Assembly (NCBI RefSeq): GCF_003384935.1
Contig: NZ_QTTQ01000010.1
Location: 124,001-188,000, forward strand
Source: Lutibacter oceani
GTDB lineage: Bacteria; Bacteroidota; Bacteroidia; Flavobacteriales; Flavobacteriaceae
Length of the DNA stretch: 64,000 nt
Reading direction: 5' to 3'
Part shown: piece by piece, positions 26,231 to 35,730 of the stretch
Layout: each line of letters starts with the position of its first letter
Numbering within the stretch: the stretch's first letter is position 1
Translations under genes and position numbers: made by a program
Notes under the pieces: model-generated
Databases searched by the model: none
Told to the model about the DNA's origin: nothing
The model's input: only the letters and a program-made list of their open reading frames with translations

Positions 26231-29188
26231 TTAGTATAAGGTATCACAATGCAAAGCTTCTTTTACTCGTTTTTTAGCCGATTGTGTAGGAGCTCCATTC
26301 TTTTTTTCGTTTAACATCATATTCACTAATTCTGTTCGTTCCTTTTTTATAGAATTTCTCATTTCTAAGTCTTTTTCTAAATCAAAATAAACTTTACCTT
26401 CAATTAATGTTTTTTCTGCTTTCGCATAAACGGATAAAGGATGATTGTTCCATAAAACCAAATCGGCATCTTTTCCAACTTTAACGCTTCCTACTTTATC
26501 ATCAATATGCAATAATTTTGCAGGATTTAAAGTAACAAACTTCCAGGCTTCTTCTTCAGAAACATCGCCATATTTAACGGTTTTTCCAGCTTCCTGATTT
26601 AACCTCCTGGACATTTCTCTGTCATCAGAATTTATAGCTACGGTAATACCAACATTGTGCATAATTGACGCATTGTACGGTATTGCATCATTAACTTCAA
26701 ATTTATAAGCCCACCAATCGGAAAAAGTAGAACCTCCAACGCCGTGTTCCAACATTTTATCAGCTACTTTATAACCTTCTAAAATATGTGTAAAAGTGTT
26801 GATTCTAAAATTGAATTTATCAGCCACTTTCATTAACATATTTATTTCACTTTGAACGTAAGAATGACAACTGATAAAACGCTCTTTGTTTAAAATTTCA
26901 GCCAATGTTTCTAATTCTAAATCTTTTCTATAGGGCTTTCCACTTTTTTTAAGAATGTCATATTCTTTTGCTCTTTGAAAATAATCCGTAAAAACCTGTT
27001 CAACTCCCATTCTGGATTGTGGAAATCTGACTTTTTCAGCAGCTCCCCAATTAGATTGTTTTACATTTTCTCCTAAAGCGAATTTTATAAATTTTGGAGA
27101 ATTTTTATAAATCATTTCCGGTCCAATCTCTCCCCATTTTAACTTAATTATTGCCGATCTACCACCAATAGGGTTTGCAGATCCGTGTAATATTTGCATA
27201 ATGGTAACACCACCGGCTAAATTTCTATACAAGTTTATATCTTCATAATCTATGGTATCTTCCATTGTAACTTCTGCAGTAGAATTTTGCCCTACTTCAT
27301 TTGAAGAAGTTGCAGCAATATGAGAATGTTCATCTATAATACCAGATGTTAAATGTTTTCCTGTGGCATCTATAACCGTTGCATTTCTATCTGATAAATT
27401 AGTTCCTATTTTTGCTATTTTACCATCTTTTACAAGTACATCTGTATTTGTTAAAATCCCTTCTCTTTCATTTGTCCAAACTGTGGCATTTTTAAATAGA
27501 ATTGTTTCTTGATCTGGCTTTTCCTTAAATCCGTATCCAACGTTTGGAAACGTAAGCGGAACTATATTAAGCGCCGAAATTTCCTTGGCATCAGATTTGT
27601 CTTCATCCTTTTTTGGTTCCTCCTTTTTCTTGGCAGACCAATTTGCAAAATTTCCATCAGCAATAATGGCATTTCCACTTAAATTATCAGAATCATTTAA
27701 AATTCTTCCTTTTAATTTATACACACTATCAGATTCATTTATTATAATTCCAATCCAATTATCAGCATATTTAATTGAACCGGACAACTTTAAAGAGTCT
27801 TTTTTAACAACAATTTTATGTTTGCTAGGTTCTCCGGTAATTTCCATTGAAAATTGTTGATCTGCAATGGTTAATTCATAATTTCCTTTTAAATCTTTAA
27901 CATTCATGTCTTCAATCACATTTTTTGTTCCCTGAACCCAGTTTTCAAAAAGTGTTGTTTTTTTATCAAAAATATCTCCTGAAGTTATTAAAAAGTTAGC
28001 TTGTTTCCCTTTTGATAATGTTCCAATTTCCGATTCTTTTCCTAAAATTTTAGCAGGAATAGTTGTAAGCGCCTCCAAGGCTTTTGTTTTGTCTAAGCCA
28101 TATTTAATTGACTTTAAAACATTAGTTTTAAATGTTGACAGGGATTTTAATCCATAAGGTGTTAGTGAAAACTGAATCCCATTTTTGACTAAAACTCCTG
28201 GATTAGAAGGTGCTTGGTTCCAATATCTCATATCTTCCAAGCTAACATAATCAGCTTGAAAAGGGTTTTCAACATCAAAAGCTGCCGGGAAATTTATTGG
28301 AATAATTAAAGTAGCATTTGTTTTCTTTATTTCTGAAACCAGCTCATATTCATTTCCTCCACCAACAATGGTATATTGAATGTTAAATTCATCTCCAATT
28401 CTATCAGCTCTTAAAATATTTAATTTATCACCGGCATAAAAGAGTTGCTTTAAGTTTATATTATTGTTTAAAGCTTCCAGCGATAAATCTTTGTTTTCAG
28501 TAGCACCAGTTTTATACCAATTAGCATCTAAATAAACCTGTCTTAATAAAGCCATTGAACCCATTAATGAACTTGGATACACCTGATTTGATTTTGCGCT
28601 TTTTGAAAAAGATAGGTATTGCCCAGATTTGTCATTAAGCAATCTTTCAGAATTATTTCCTTTGGAATTTAATGCAACCAAAATTCCGGTTCCTCTCATA
28701 ATTCCATCTTCTATATGAGTATTAACAACTCCAAATCCAGCTTTTCTTAATTCTGATGCTTTTTTCTCGTCAAATTTAAATTCATTTAAAGCATTGTTTT
28801 CAGGCATTATATGATCGTTCCAATAATAGCCTTCGCGTTTAGAATCGTATTGTGGACTCGCTGAACGTCTATTTGTTCTTTTTGGAGTTTCTATTCCAAA
28901 GTTAGAATAAGCATCTATAAAAGAAGGGTAGATACTTTTACCAGATAAATTAATGATGGTAACATTTTTTGGGATAGTTATTTTAGTTCCAACATCAATA
29001 ATTTTTCCGTTTTTAATTAACAAAGTTCCGTTGTTAATTGTTTCAGTTGGACTTACAATTATTTTAGCGTTTTTAAAAGCTAAATAATTGGTATTTGTAG
29101 TTTTAACTCCAGTACTCACAGGAAAATATTCCTGTGAATAAATTGATATAGAGCATAATAAAACTAATGAAAGCAGTGTTTTTCTCAT
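26231..29188 (-). CDS. Secreted double amidohydrolase-domain protein
   Basis: 985 residues with a signal peptide (MRKTLLSLVLLCSISIYSQE). Two amidohydrolase-like halves: the N-terminal half (about 25-430) ends with ILGKESEIGTLSKGKQA, and the C-terminal half (about 540-960) has a complete-looking HSH motif (IIDEHSHIAATSS), a further His in SCHSYVQSE and Asp in INSDDREMSR. The N-terminal half lacks HxH (YPSFIDAYSNFG), so only the C-terminal half looks catalytic, perhaps on imidazolone-like or dipeptide substrates. Between them lies a beta-rich linker of about 100 residues. It forms a pair with the next, also degenerate, amidohydrolase. Confidence 0.8.
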   Translation of the reverse strand: MRKTLLSLVLLCSISIYSQEYFPVSTGVKTTNTNYLAFKNAKIIVSPTETINNGTLLIKNGKIIDVGTKITIPKNVTIINLSGKSIYPSFIDAYSNFGIETPKRTNRRSASPQYDSKREGYYWNDHIMPENNALNEFKFDEKKASELRKAGFGVVNTHIEDGIMRGTGILVALNSKGNNSERLLNDKSGQYLSFSKSAKSNQVYPSSLMGSMALLRQVYLDANWYKTGATENKDLSLEALNNNINLKQLFYAGDKLNILRADRIGDEFNIQYTIVGGGNEYELVSEIKKTNATLIIPINFPAAFDVENPFQADYVSLEDMRYWNQAPSNPGVLVKNGIQFSLTPYGLKSLSTFKTNVLKSIKYGLDKTKALEALTTIPAKILGKESEIGTLSKGKQANFLITSGDIFDKKTTLFENWVQGTKNVIEDMNVKDLKGNYELTIADQQFSMEITGEPSKHKIVVKKDSLKLSGSIKYADNWIGIIINESDSVYKLKGRILNDSDNLSGNAIIADGNFANWSAKKKEEPKKDEDKSDAKEISALNIVPLTFPNVGYGFKEKPDQETILFKNATVWTNEREGILTNTDVLVKDGKIAKIGTNLSDRNATVIDATGKHLTSGIIDEHSHIAATSSNEVGQNSTAEVTMEDTIDYEDINLYRNLAGGVTIMQILHGSANPIGGRSAIIKLKWGEIGPEMIYKNSPKFIKFALGENVKQSNWGAAEKVRFPQSRMGVEQVFTDYFQRAKEYDILKKSGKPYRKDLELETLAEILNKERFISCHSYVQSEINMLMKVADKFNFRINTFTHILEGYKVADKMLEHGVGGSTFSDWWAYKFEVNDAIPYNASIMHNVGITVAINSDDREMSRRLNQEAGKTVKYGDVSEEEAWKFVTLNPAKLLHIDDKVGSVKVGKDADLVLWNNHPLSVYAKAEKTLIEGKVYFDLEKDLEMRNSIKKERTELVNMMLNEKKNGAPTQSAKKRVKEALHCDTLY

Positions 29189-29330
29189 ATTTTGTTAGTT
29201 AAATTAGTAAAAAACAAGTCAATTAAAATTGAATTATTTTTCTAAAAATAGTAATTAAAATGAAAATTTTTAAAAAAGTGTTAAATAAAACCCGAAATAA
29301 GATATTTTAGAAGAGGAAATAGTTAAAAAA

Positions 29331-30404
29331 TTATAATTTTTCTGTTTTATAGTAATTTATTAATAGGGTAACCATTTTACTATAACCTTGAATACCATCT
29401 TGCTGTTTATTTGCTTTTAAATAGTTATCATAAAATGTTTTAAAGTATATTTCGGTCCAATTATTATAAGATTCCCAAAAATCCTGACTTTGCTGCATAT
29501 CTTTTAAAATTCCTTTATTAATCATTTTTTTAAGTGCTTCAAATTGTTTTGGATCTTTTCTGTAAACTTCCGAAATACAATAGCGCAATGCCATTAAATA
29601 GCCTGAATAATTAAAATATTGATCTTTTGAATTTATGGATGCTAAAAAACCTACAAAATTGGCTTCACTTTCCGAAGCAATTCCAACCTGATGCGCAATT
29701 TCGTGACATACTGTTGCAGCATAATTATTTTTCGGAATTAATGAATTTACCTGTGCTTCATTTGTAATAGGGTTTAAATAACCCGCAAAACCCATAAATG
29801 TTAATGGTGTACTAAAAATTGAATATTTAACTTTTGGGTTTTTATAAGCAAATTGAGGATATTTTAGTTGTAATTGTTCATAAGCCAAGTGAGAGTCAGC
29901 ATTAATTTCTTTTTTACTTAAGGGATTTTCAACTATTAAAGTGTCGTTTTTAGTAATTGAAGTTTGAGTTTCATTTGTTTTATAAATTAGTTTTTTAGTA
30001 AAATTTATAAGTTCATCATTTGTATAATTTTTATTTTTAATATTTAAAGTTTTGTATAAAGGCACTCTAAAATAATTTAGTCCCCAATTAAAATGGAAAA
30101 AGAAAAAAACTATAGAAATTATTCCTGCAATTTTAAAAATGGTGTTTTTTAGATTCAATTTTCTTTCTTTAAAAAACTTAAATATTGAGACAAGTATTAA
30201 TACTATTAAAAAAATATATAAAATATCACCCATTGAAAAAGGAATCCAACCAAGTGTAATTCTCAAAAATCGTGAAACATACAAATACAATCCTTTTGAG
30301 TAGTAGGTTTCTATAAAGTTTGGATATTGGGCAATAATTTGTATAAATGCCCATTGCATTAGCAATAGAAGCGTAAGGATTTTATATGTTTTTTTTGTAT
30401 TCAT
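29331..30404 (-). CDS. DUF3810 membrane protein with HExxH motif
   Basis: 357 residues with three N-terminal hydrophobic segments (about 9-26, 58-76, 92-104) and a long domain outside. The extracytoplasmic domain contains VCHEIAHQVG (HEIAH 234-238), a zinc-protease signature, with ESEANF about eight residues further on providing a plausible third ligand. The DUF3810 family is widespread in flavobacteria and its substrate is unknown. It has a gap of 142 bases downstream and 247 upstream, so it is a single-gene unit. A role in envelope proteolysis is an inference from the motif only. Confidence 0.78.
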   Translation of the reverse strand: MNTKKTYKILTLLLLMQWAFIQIIAQYPNFIETYYSKGLYLYVSRFLRITLGWIPFSMGDILYIFLIVLILVSIFKFFKERKLNLKNTIFKIAGIISIVFFFFHFNWGLNYFRVPLYKTLNIKNKNYTNDELINFTKKLIYKTNETQTSITKNDTLIVENPLSKKEINADSHLAYEQLQLKYPQFAYKNPKVKYSIFSTPLTFMGFAGYLNPITNEAQVNSLIPKNNYAATVCHEIAHQVGIASESEANFVGFLASINSKDQYFNYSGYLMALRYCISEVYRKDPKQFEALKKMINKGILKDMQQSQDFWESYNNWTEIYFKTFYDNYLKANKQQDGIQGYSKMVTLLINYYKTEKL

Positions 30405-30651
30405 TCATCAAAAATATAAAATAAATAAGCAAAAATGATGCTAAAAAAAAGTTGTTAACAAGGTTTGGTTTATTTTTAACAAAATTTTGTTCAAAAAATA
30501 AATTTAAAATTTACATTATACTTTGTCTATTAAAAATTACATTTGCTTTTATCAAAAAAATAATCAAAATTTCATAATTTTATTTTATTAAAAATAGTTT
30601 TTTGAAATTTTAAGATTGTATATTTAAATCAATAAAATTACCTATAGTCCT

Positions 30652-32169
30652 GTGAAAAATTTACAACCAGTACCAGCTAAAAAATTTAAAAAAAGTGCAG
30701 TAATAAGTCTTGAAAAAGGTAAGTTACCACCGCAAGCACTTGATTTAGAGGAAGCTGTATTAGGAGCTATGATGATAGATAAAAAAGGTGTTGATGATGT
30801 AATTGACATTTTGCATCCAGAAGTTTTTTATAAAGAAACACATCAACATATTTATGAAGCTATTTATACATTGTTTCAAAATTCAGAACCAACAGATTTA
30901 TTAACAGTTGCAAATCAATTACGTAAAACTGGTAATTTAGAATTAGTAGGTGGTGATTTTTATTTGGTAGGTTTAACACAGAAAGTATCTTCTTCAGCGC
31001 ATATAGAATTTCACGCACGTATTATTCTTCAAAAATATATTCAACGTAAATTAATTTCAATTTCTGCAGAAATTATTGAAGAAGCTTATGATGAAACCGT
31101 TGATGTATTTGATTTGTTAGATGATGCTGAAACAAAACTTTTTGAAGTAACTCAAGGAAACCTTAAAAAAGGGTCTGAAGACGCCCAAGGGCTTGTTAGT
31201 CAGGCAATAAAAAAAATTCAGGAAATATCCAACAAACAGGGGATGAGTGGTGTTGCAACAGGTTTTAATCGTTTAGATGAGTTAACATCTGGATGGCAAC
31301 CATCAGATTTAGTGATTTTAGCTGCGCGTCCTGGTATGGGAAAAACAGCATTTGTAATGTCTATGGCAAAAAATATGGCTATTGATTTTGATACGCCTGT
31401 TGCCATATTTTCATTAGAAATGTCATCAGTTCAGTTAATTACGCGTATGATTTCCAGTGAAACTGGAATTTCTTCTGGGAAGTTAAGAAAAGGAAATTTA
31501 GAACCACACGAATGGGAACAACTTAACGTTAAGGTAAAAAACTTATCAAAAGCACCTATTTTTATTGATGATACACCATCATTATCAATTTTTGATTTAC
31601 GTGCAAAAGCGCGCCGTTTAGCATCGCAACACGGTATAAAAGTTATTGTAATTGATTATTTACAATTAATGACTGCTGGTAGTTCTTCTGGAGGAAATCG
31701 TGAACAAGAAATTTCAACCATTTCACGTAACTTAAAAGCACTCGCAAAAGAATTGGCTATTCCGGTTATTGCACTTTCTCAGTTATCCAGGGCAGTTGAA
31801 ACGCGTGGTGGAAGTAAACGTCCATTATTATCCGATTTACGTGAATCTGGTGCAATTGAACAAGATGCTGACATTGTTTCCTTTATTTTTAGACCGGAAT
31901 ACTATGGTTTAACTGAATGGGATGATGAAGAAAGAACACCTTGTGAAGGACAAGCCGAATTTATTGTTGCAAAACATAGAAATGGTGGTTTAGAAAATAT
32001 CAGGTTAAAATTTACTGGTCATTTAGCACAATTCAGCAATTTAGATGAGGATTTTGGAAACGAATTCCATTCTAAAATGAACAGTGCAATTTCTGCAGGA
32101 AATATGACCAGCCCACAAGATGCTTTTGGTGCACCAGATAATTTAGATGATGGTGATGTACCATTCTAA
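30652..32169 (+). CDS. dnaB: Replicative DNA helicase DnaB
   Basis: Hexameric helicase of the replication fork, 505 residues. The N-terminal domain (about 25-130) has PPQALDLEEAVLGAMM. The RecA-like ATPase (about 195-460) shows Walker A ARPGMGKT (225-232), ViDYLQLM (Walker B) and the H4-like ALSQLSRAVETR. The start is GTG at 30652; the first in-frame ATG lies within the conserved N-terminal helix. The C-terminal 40 residues are an acidic, unstructured tail. It has its own promoter region upstream with long A/T tracts. The 12 bases to the next gene suggest possible read-through. Confidence 0.96.
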   Translation: MKNLQPVPAKKFKKSAVISLEKGKLPPQALDLEEAVLGAMMIDKKGVDDVIDILHPEVFYKETHQHIYEAIYTLFQNSEPTDLLTVANQLRKTGNLELVGGDFYLVGLTQKVSSSAHIEFHARIILQKYIQRKLISISAEIIEEAYDETVDVFDLLDDAETKLFEVTQGNLKKGSEDAQGLVSQAIKKIQEISNKQGMSGVATGFNRLDELTSGWQPSDLVILAARPGMGKTAFVMSMAKNMAIDFDTPVAIFSLEMSSVQLITRMISSETGISSGKLRKGNLEPHEWEQLNVKVKNLSKAPIFIDDTPSLSIFDLRAKARRLASQHGIKVIVIDYLQLMTAGSSSGGNREQEISTISRNLKALAKELAIPVIALSQLSRAVETRGGSKRPLLSDLRESGAIEQDADIVSFIFRPEYYGLTEWDDEERTPCEGQAEFIVAKHRNGGLENIRLKFTGHLAQFSNLDEDFGNEFHSKMNSAISAGNMTSPQDAFGAPDNLDDGDVPF

Positions 32170-32181
32170 AACTTATAATAT

Positions 32182-33465
32182 TTGAGAAAATTAAACGTAT
32201 ACATTTTCAAAAAAATAATAGTAATAATTGTATTGCTATGTACATCTTCAATATATGCATCTTTTATATTGATTCCTATGGATGCAATTACCCAAACAAA
32301 TCATTTAAAAGCTTATGGAATAACCTATTGGTCACTTCAAAAAGGAAATACAGCAAAATGGTTATTAAATTATGAAGGTGGTTCTTTTTTATTGGAAGAT
32401 AATGAAGCAACCAGAAATGAATGTAAAATTAGAGGTGTTACATACCAGGTAATTTCAGATACGCAAGCGGAAATTATTTTAGAAGAAATTAGTAGCCCTT
32501 CAAAAAATATGGAAGCTGTTTTACTTGAAAAAGCTCCAAAAATTGCAGTTTATTCACCAAAAGATAAAATGCCTTGGGATGATGCCGTAACAATGGTTTT
32601 AACTTATGCGGAAATTCCTTTTGATGTAGTTTATGATGAAGAAGTATTGGATGAAAAGCTATTGTTGTATGAGTGGTTACATTTACATCATGAAGATTTT
32701 ACAGGGCAGTTTGGTAAATTTTATGGTTCATACCGAACAGCACCTTGGTATATTGAACAAAAAAAATCGGCTGAACAACTAGCAACCAAATTGGGCTACT
32801 CAAAAGTATCACAAGAAAAATTAGCAGTTTCATTAAAAATTAGAGACTTTGTAATTGGAGGAGGATTTATGTTTGCAATGTGCTCAGCTACGGATAGTTT
32901 TGATATTGCCTTAGCCGCTGAAGGAGTGGATATTTGTGAATCAATGTTTGATGGTGATCCTTCGGAAATTGATTATCAAAATAAAATAGATTTTAATAAA
33001 ACCTTTGCTTTTAAAGATTTTACTCTAGTTAGAAATCCTGTAGAATATGAGTTTTCTTCAATTGATATGACTAGAAAAAGGCAACAAATTAAGCGTACAG
33101 CAGATTATTTTTCATTGAAAGAATATTCAGCAAAATGGGATCCAATTCCAACAATGTTATGTCAAAACCACACCCAATTGGTAAAGGGTTTCATGGGGCA
33201 AACAACCTCTTTTGATAGAGATGAAGTAAAGTCTAATGTGCTGGTAATGGGAGAGGTAACAGCTAACAGGGAAGCGCGTTATATCCACGGAGTAAAAGGA
33301 AAAGGAATGTTTACTTTTTACGGGGGTCACGATCCTGAAGATTATCAGCATAGAGTAGGTGACCCAAAAACAGAATTGGATTTACACCCAAATTCTCCAG
33401 GATACCGTTTAATATTAAATAATGTATTATTTCCTGCAGCAAAAAAGAAAAAACAAAAAACATAA
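32182..33465 (+). CDS. Secreted protein labelled 'asparagine synthetase B' in flavobacteria; function unknown
   Basis: 427 residues with a signal peptide (about 10-28, ending SIYAS). I start it at TTG 32182, 12 bases after dnaB. Related flavobacterial proteins are often labelled asparagine synthetase B, but this sequence begins with a signal peptide instead of the Cys2 nucleophile of that enzyme's glutaminase domain and has no ATP pyrophosphatase motif that I can see. The core has KIAVYSPKDKMPWDDAVTMV and a GGGFMFAMCSATDSFD stretch that recall a glutamine-amidotransferase-like or Rossmann fold. The real role is open. Confidence 0.6.
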   Translation: MRKLNVYIFKKIIVIIVLLCTSSIYASFILIPMDAITQTNHLKAYGITYWSLQKGNTAKWLLNYEGGSFLLEDNEATRNECKIRGVTYQVISDTQAEIILEEISSPSKNMEAVLLEKAPKIAVYSPKDKMPWDDAVTMVLTYAEIPFDVVYDEEVLDEKLLLYEWLHLHHEDFTGQFGKFYGSYRTAPWYIEQKKSAEQLATKLGYSKVSQEKLAVSLKIRDFVIGGGFMFAMCSATDSFDIALAAEGVDICESMFDGDPSEIDYQNKIDFNKTFAFKDFTLVRNPVEYEFSSIDMTRKRQQIKRTADYFSLKEYSAKWDPIPTMLCQNHTQLVKGFMGQTTSFDRDEVKSNVLVMGEVTANREARYIHGVKGKGMFTFYGGHDPEDYQHRVGDPKTELDLHPNSPGYRLILNNVLFPAAKKKKQKT

Positions 33466-33507
33466 TAGTTGTTAATAACACACTAAAAACTTTATTAAAA
33501 AAAGTTA

Positions 33508-33537
33508 TTGTTCCATAGCTCTAAAGTAGTATTTTTG
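33508..33537 (+). promoter_or_regulatory. Promoter of the transketolase gene
   Basis: TTG at 33508-33510 and TATTTTTG at 33530-33537 are separated by 19 bases, the textbook Bacteroidetes -33/-7 layout. The ATG follows 26 bases later. Confidence 0.6.
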
Positions 33538-33562
33538 CCCTTTAAATAAATAAATAATTAAG

Positions 33563-34408
33563 ATGTCAACTACACAACAACTGCAAGATTTTGCACAACA
33601 AGTAAGAAGAGATATAGTTAGAATGGTACATGCTGTAAAATCTGGACATCCAGGTGGTTCTTTAGGATGTAATGAATTTTTAACTGTTCTGTTTCAAGAG
33701 GTAATGGAATATTCTACAGATTTTAAAATGGATGGAATTAATGAAGATTTGTTCTTTTTATCAAACGGACATATTTCACCAGTATATTATAGTGTTTTGG
33801 CAAGAAGTGGATATTTTCCAGTAAAGGAGCTAGCTACTTTTAGAATCTTAAATACTCGTTTACAAGGGCATCCAACTACACACGAAGGCTTACCTGGTGT
33901 TAGAATTGCTTCTGGATCTTTAGGTCAAGGTATGAGTGTTGCTTTAGGAGCAGCACAAGCTAAAAAATTAAACGGCGATACTAAATTAGTTTATTCTTTA
34001 CACGGTGATGGTGAATTACAAGAAGGACAAAATTGGGAAGCTATAATGTATGCTGCTGGTAAAAATGTTGATAATTATATTGCTACTATTGATTATAATG
34101 GACAACAAATTGATGGTTCAACCGATCAGGTAATGCCAATGGGAGATTTAAAAGCTAAATTTGAAGCTTTTGGATGGATTGTTTTAGATATTGAAAAGGG
34201 AAATGACATTGAAAGTATTAAAAATGGATTAGCAGAAGCTAAATCTCTTACCGGACAAGGAAAACCTGTTTGTATTTTATTACACTCTGAAATGGGTAAT
34301 GGTATAGATTTTATGATGCACACACACGCTTGGCATGGTAAAGCTCCAAGTGACGAACAATTAGAAGAAGCGCTTAGACAAAACCCTGAAACTTTAGGAG
34401 ATTATTAA
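33563..34408 (+). CDS. Transketolase, N-terminal subunit
   Basis: Thiamine-diphosphate half of a split transketolase, 281 residues. SGHPGGSLGC (27-36) and GHPTTHEGLPG are the cofactor-side motifs, and HGDGELQEGQNWEA (147-160) is the ThDP/metal motif. The chain ends at a normal position (LGDY). Split transketolases need a C-terminal subunit, which is usually the next gene; here an intrinsic terminator and bshA follow instead, so the partner must be elsewhere in the genome. It has a well-formed promoter. Confidence 0.93.
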   Translation: MSTTQQLQDFAQQVRRDIVRMVHAVKSGHPGGSLGCNEFLTVLFQEVMEYSTDFKMDGINEDLFFLSNGHISPVYYSVLARSGYFPVKELATFRILNTRLQGHPTTHEGLPGVRIASGSLGQGMSVALGAAQAKKLNGDTKLVYSLHGDGELQEGQNWEAIMYAAGKNVDNYIATIDYNGQQIDGSTDQVMPMGDLKAKFEAFGWIVLDIEKGNDIESIKNGLAEAKSLTGQGKPVCILLHSEMGNGIDFMMHTHAWHGKAPSDEQLEEALRQNPETLGDY

Positions 34409-34473
34409 TAATTAATGTTTATTATTTATTTAAACGTCTAATTGTTAGCTAGTTTAGTTTATAAAAAGATTTG

Positions 34474-34509
34474 AAAACCTCTTTCTTAAAATTTGAAAGA
34501 GGTTTTTTT
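34474..34509 (+). terminator. Intrinsic terminator after the transketolase gene
   Basis: AAAACCTCTTTC (34474-34485) pairs perfectly with GAAAGAGGTTTT (34495-34506), then T residues. Confidence 0.92.
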
Positions 34510-34596
34510 ATGATATATTTATAATTTTCAGTTCAGTTTATTGTAAGATTACTTTTATATTTACGTCTGTTCAATTATACATTTTAAAATTATTAA

Positions 34597-35730
34597 ATGA
34601 AAATAGGAATTGTTTGTTATCCAACTTTTGGGGGAAGTGGAGTAGTAGCTACTGAATTAGGAATGGCATTGGCTCAAAAAGGGCATCACGTACATTTTAT
34701 AACGTATAAACAGCCCGTTCGATTGGATTTTATTTCAAACGATATTCATTTTCATGAAGTTTTTGTAGAAGAATATCCTTTATTTCAATTTCAACCTTAT
34801 GAATTAGCTTTATCAAGTAAAATGGTTGAAGTTGTTCAAATGTACAATTTAGAGATTTTACATGTTCATTATGCAATTCCACACGCATATGCTGCCTATA
34901 TGGCAAAACAAATGCTGAAAGAAAAAGGGATTGACATTAAGGTTGTTACAACTTTACACGGAACAGATATCACGTTGGTTGGAAGTCATCCAAACTATAA
35001 AACAGCCGTTGAATTTAGCATTAATAATTCTGATGTAGTTACAACTGTTTCTGAAAGTTTAAAAAAGGATACCTTACGCTTATTTAATATTAGAAAAGAA
35101 ATTCATGTAATTCATAATTTTATTGATTTTGAAAAATATCCACAAATAGAAGCACCTGAATGTCAAAGAAGTTCAATTGCAAAGGAGAATGAACGGATAA
35201 TTACTCATGTTAGTAATTTACGCCCTGTTAAAAGAGCAGCTGATGTAATTGATATTTTTTATAAAATTCAAAAAAAAATACCATCAAAGTTGTTATTAGT
35301 TGGTGAAGGTCCAGATAGAGAACATATTGAGTGTCAGGCAAAAGATTTAGGAATATTAGATAAAATTCTTTTTTTAGGAAATAGCAATGAAGTTAATAAA
35401 CTACTGTGTTATTCCGATTTATTTTTGTTGCCTTCAGAAACCGAAAGTTTTGGATTGGCCGCATTGGAAGCAATGGCTGCAAGAACTCCTGTTATATCAA
35501 CAAATTCAGGTGGTTTACCAGAAGTTAATATAAATGGTGTTACTGGATTTTTAAGCAATGTTGGTGACACCGATGATATGGCTAAAAACGCAATTTATAT
35601 TTTAGAAAGTGACGAACGGTTGCAGCAATTTAAAGAAAATGCGTTAAACCAAGCAAAACAGTTTAGTTTACAAAATGTGTTACCTGCATATAAAGAAGTA
35701 TATAAAGAAGTTTTAGTAGGTTGTTGTTAA
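34597..35730 (+). CDS. bshA: N-acetyl-alpha-D-glucosaminyl L-malate synthase BshA
   Basis: GT4 glycosyltransferase making the first intermediate of bacillithiol from UDP-GlcNAc and L-malate. The N-terminal motif MKIGIVCYPTFGGSGVVATE is typical of BshA. LHGTDITLVG lies in the first domain, and the second Rossmann domain has HVSNLRPVKR and the GT4 signature SETESFGLAALEAMA (Glu residues contacting the donor). The length of 377 matches the family. The 3' end overlaps the convergent aroB by 4 bases. BshB and BshC are not in the window. Confidence 0.95.
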   Translation: MKIGIVCYPTFGGSGVVATELGMALAQKGHHVHFITYKQPVRLDFISNDIHFHEVFVEEYPLFQFQPYELALSSKMVEVVQMYNLEILHVHYAIPHAYAAYMAKQMLKEKGIDIKVVTTLHGTDITLVGSHPNYKTAVEFSINNSDVVTTVSESLKKDTLRLFNIRKEIHVIHNFIDFEKYPQIEAPECQRSSIAKENERIITHVSNLRPVKRAADVIDIFYKIQKKIPSKLLLVGEGPDREHIECQAKDLGILDKILFLGNSNEVNKLLCYSDLFLLPSETESFGLAALEAMAARTPVISTNSGGLPEVNINGVTGFLSNVGDTDDMAKNAIYILESDERLQQFKENALNQAKQFSLQNVLPAYKEVYKEVLVGCC

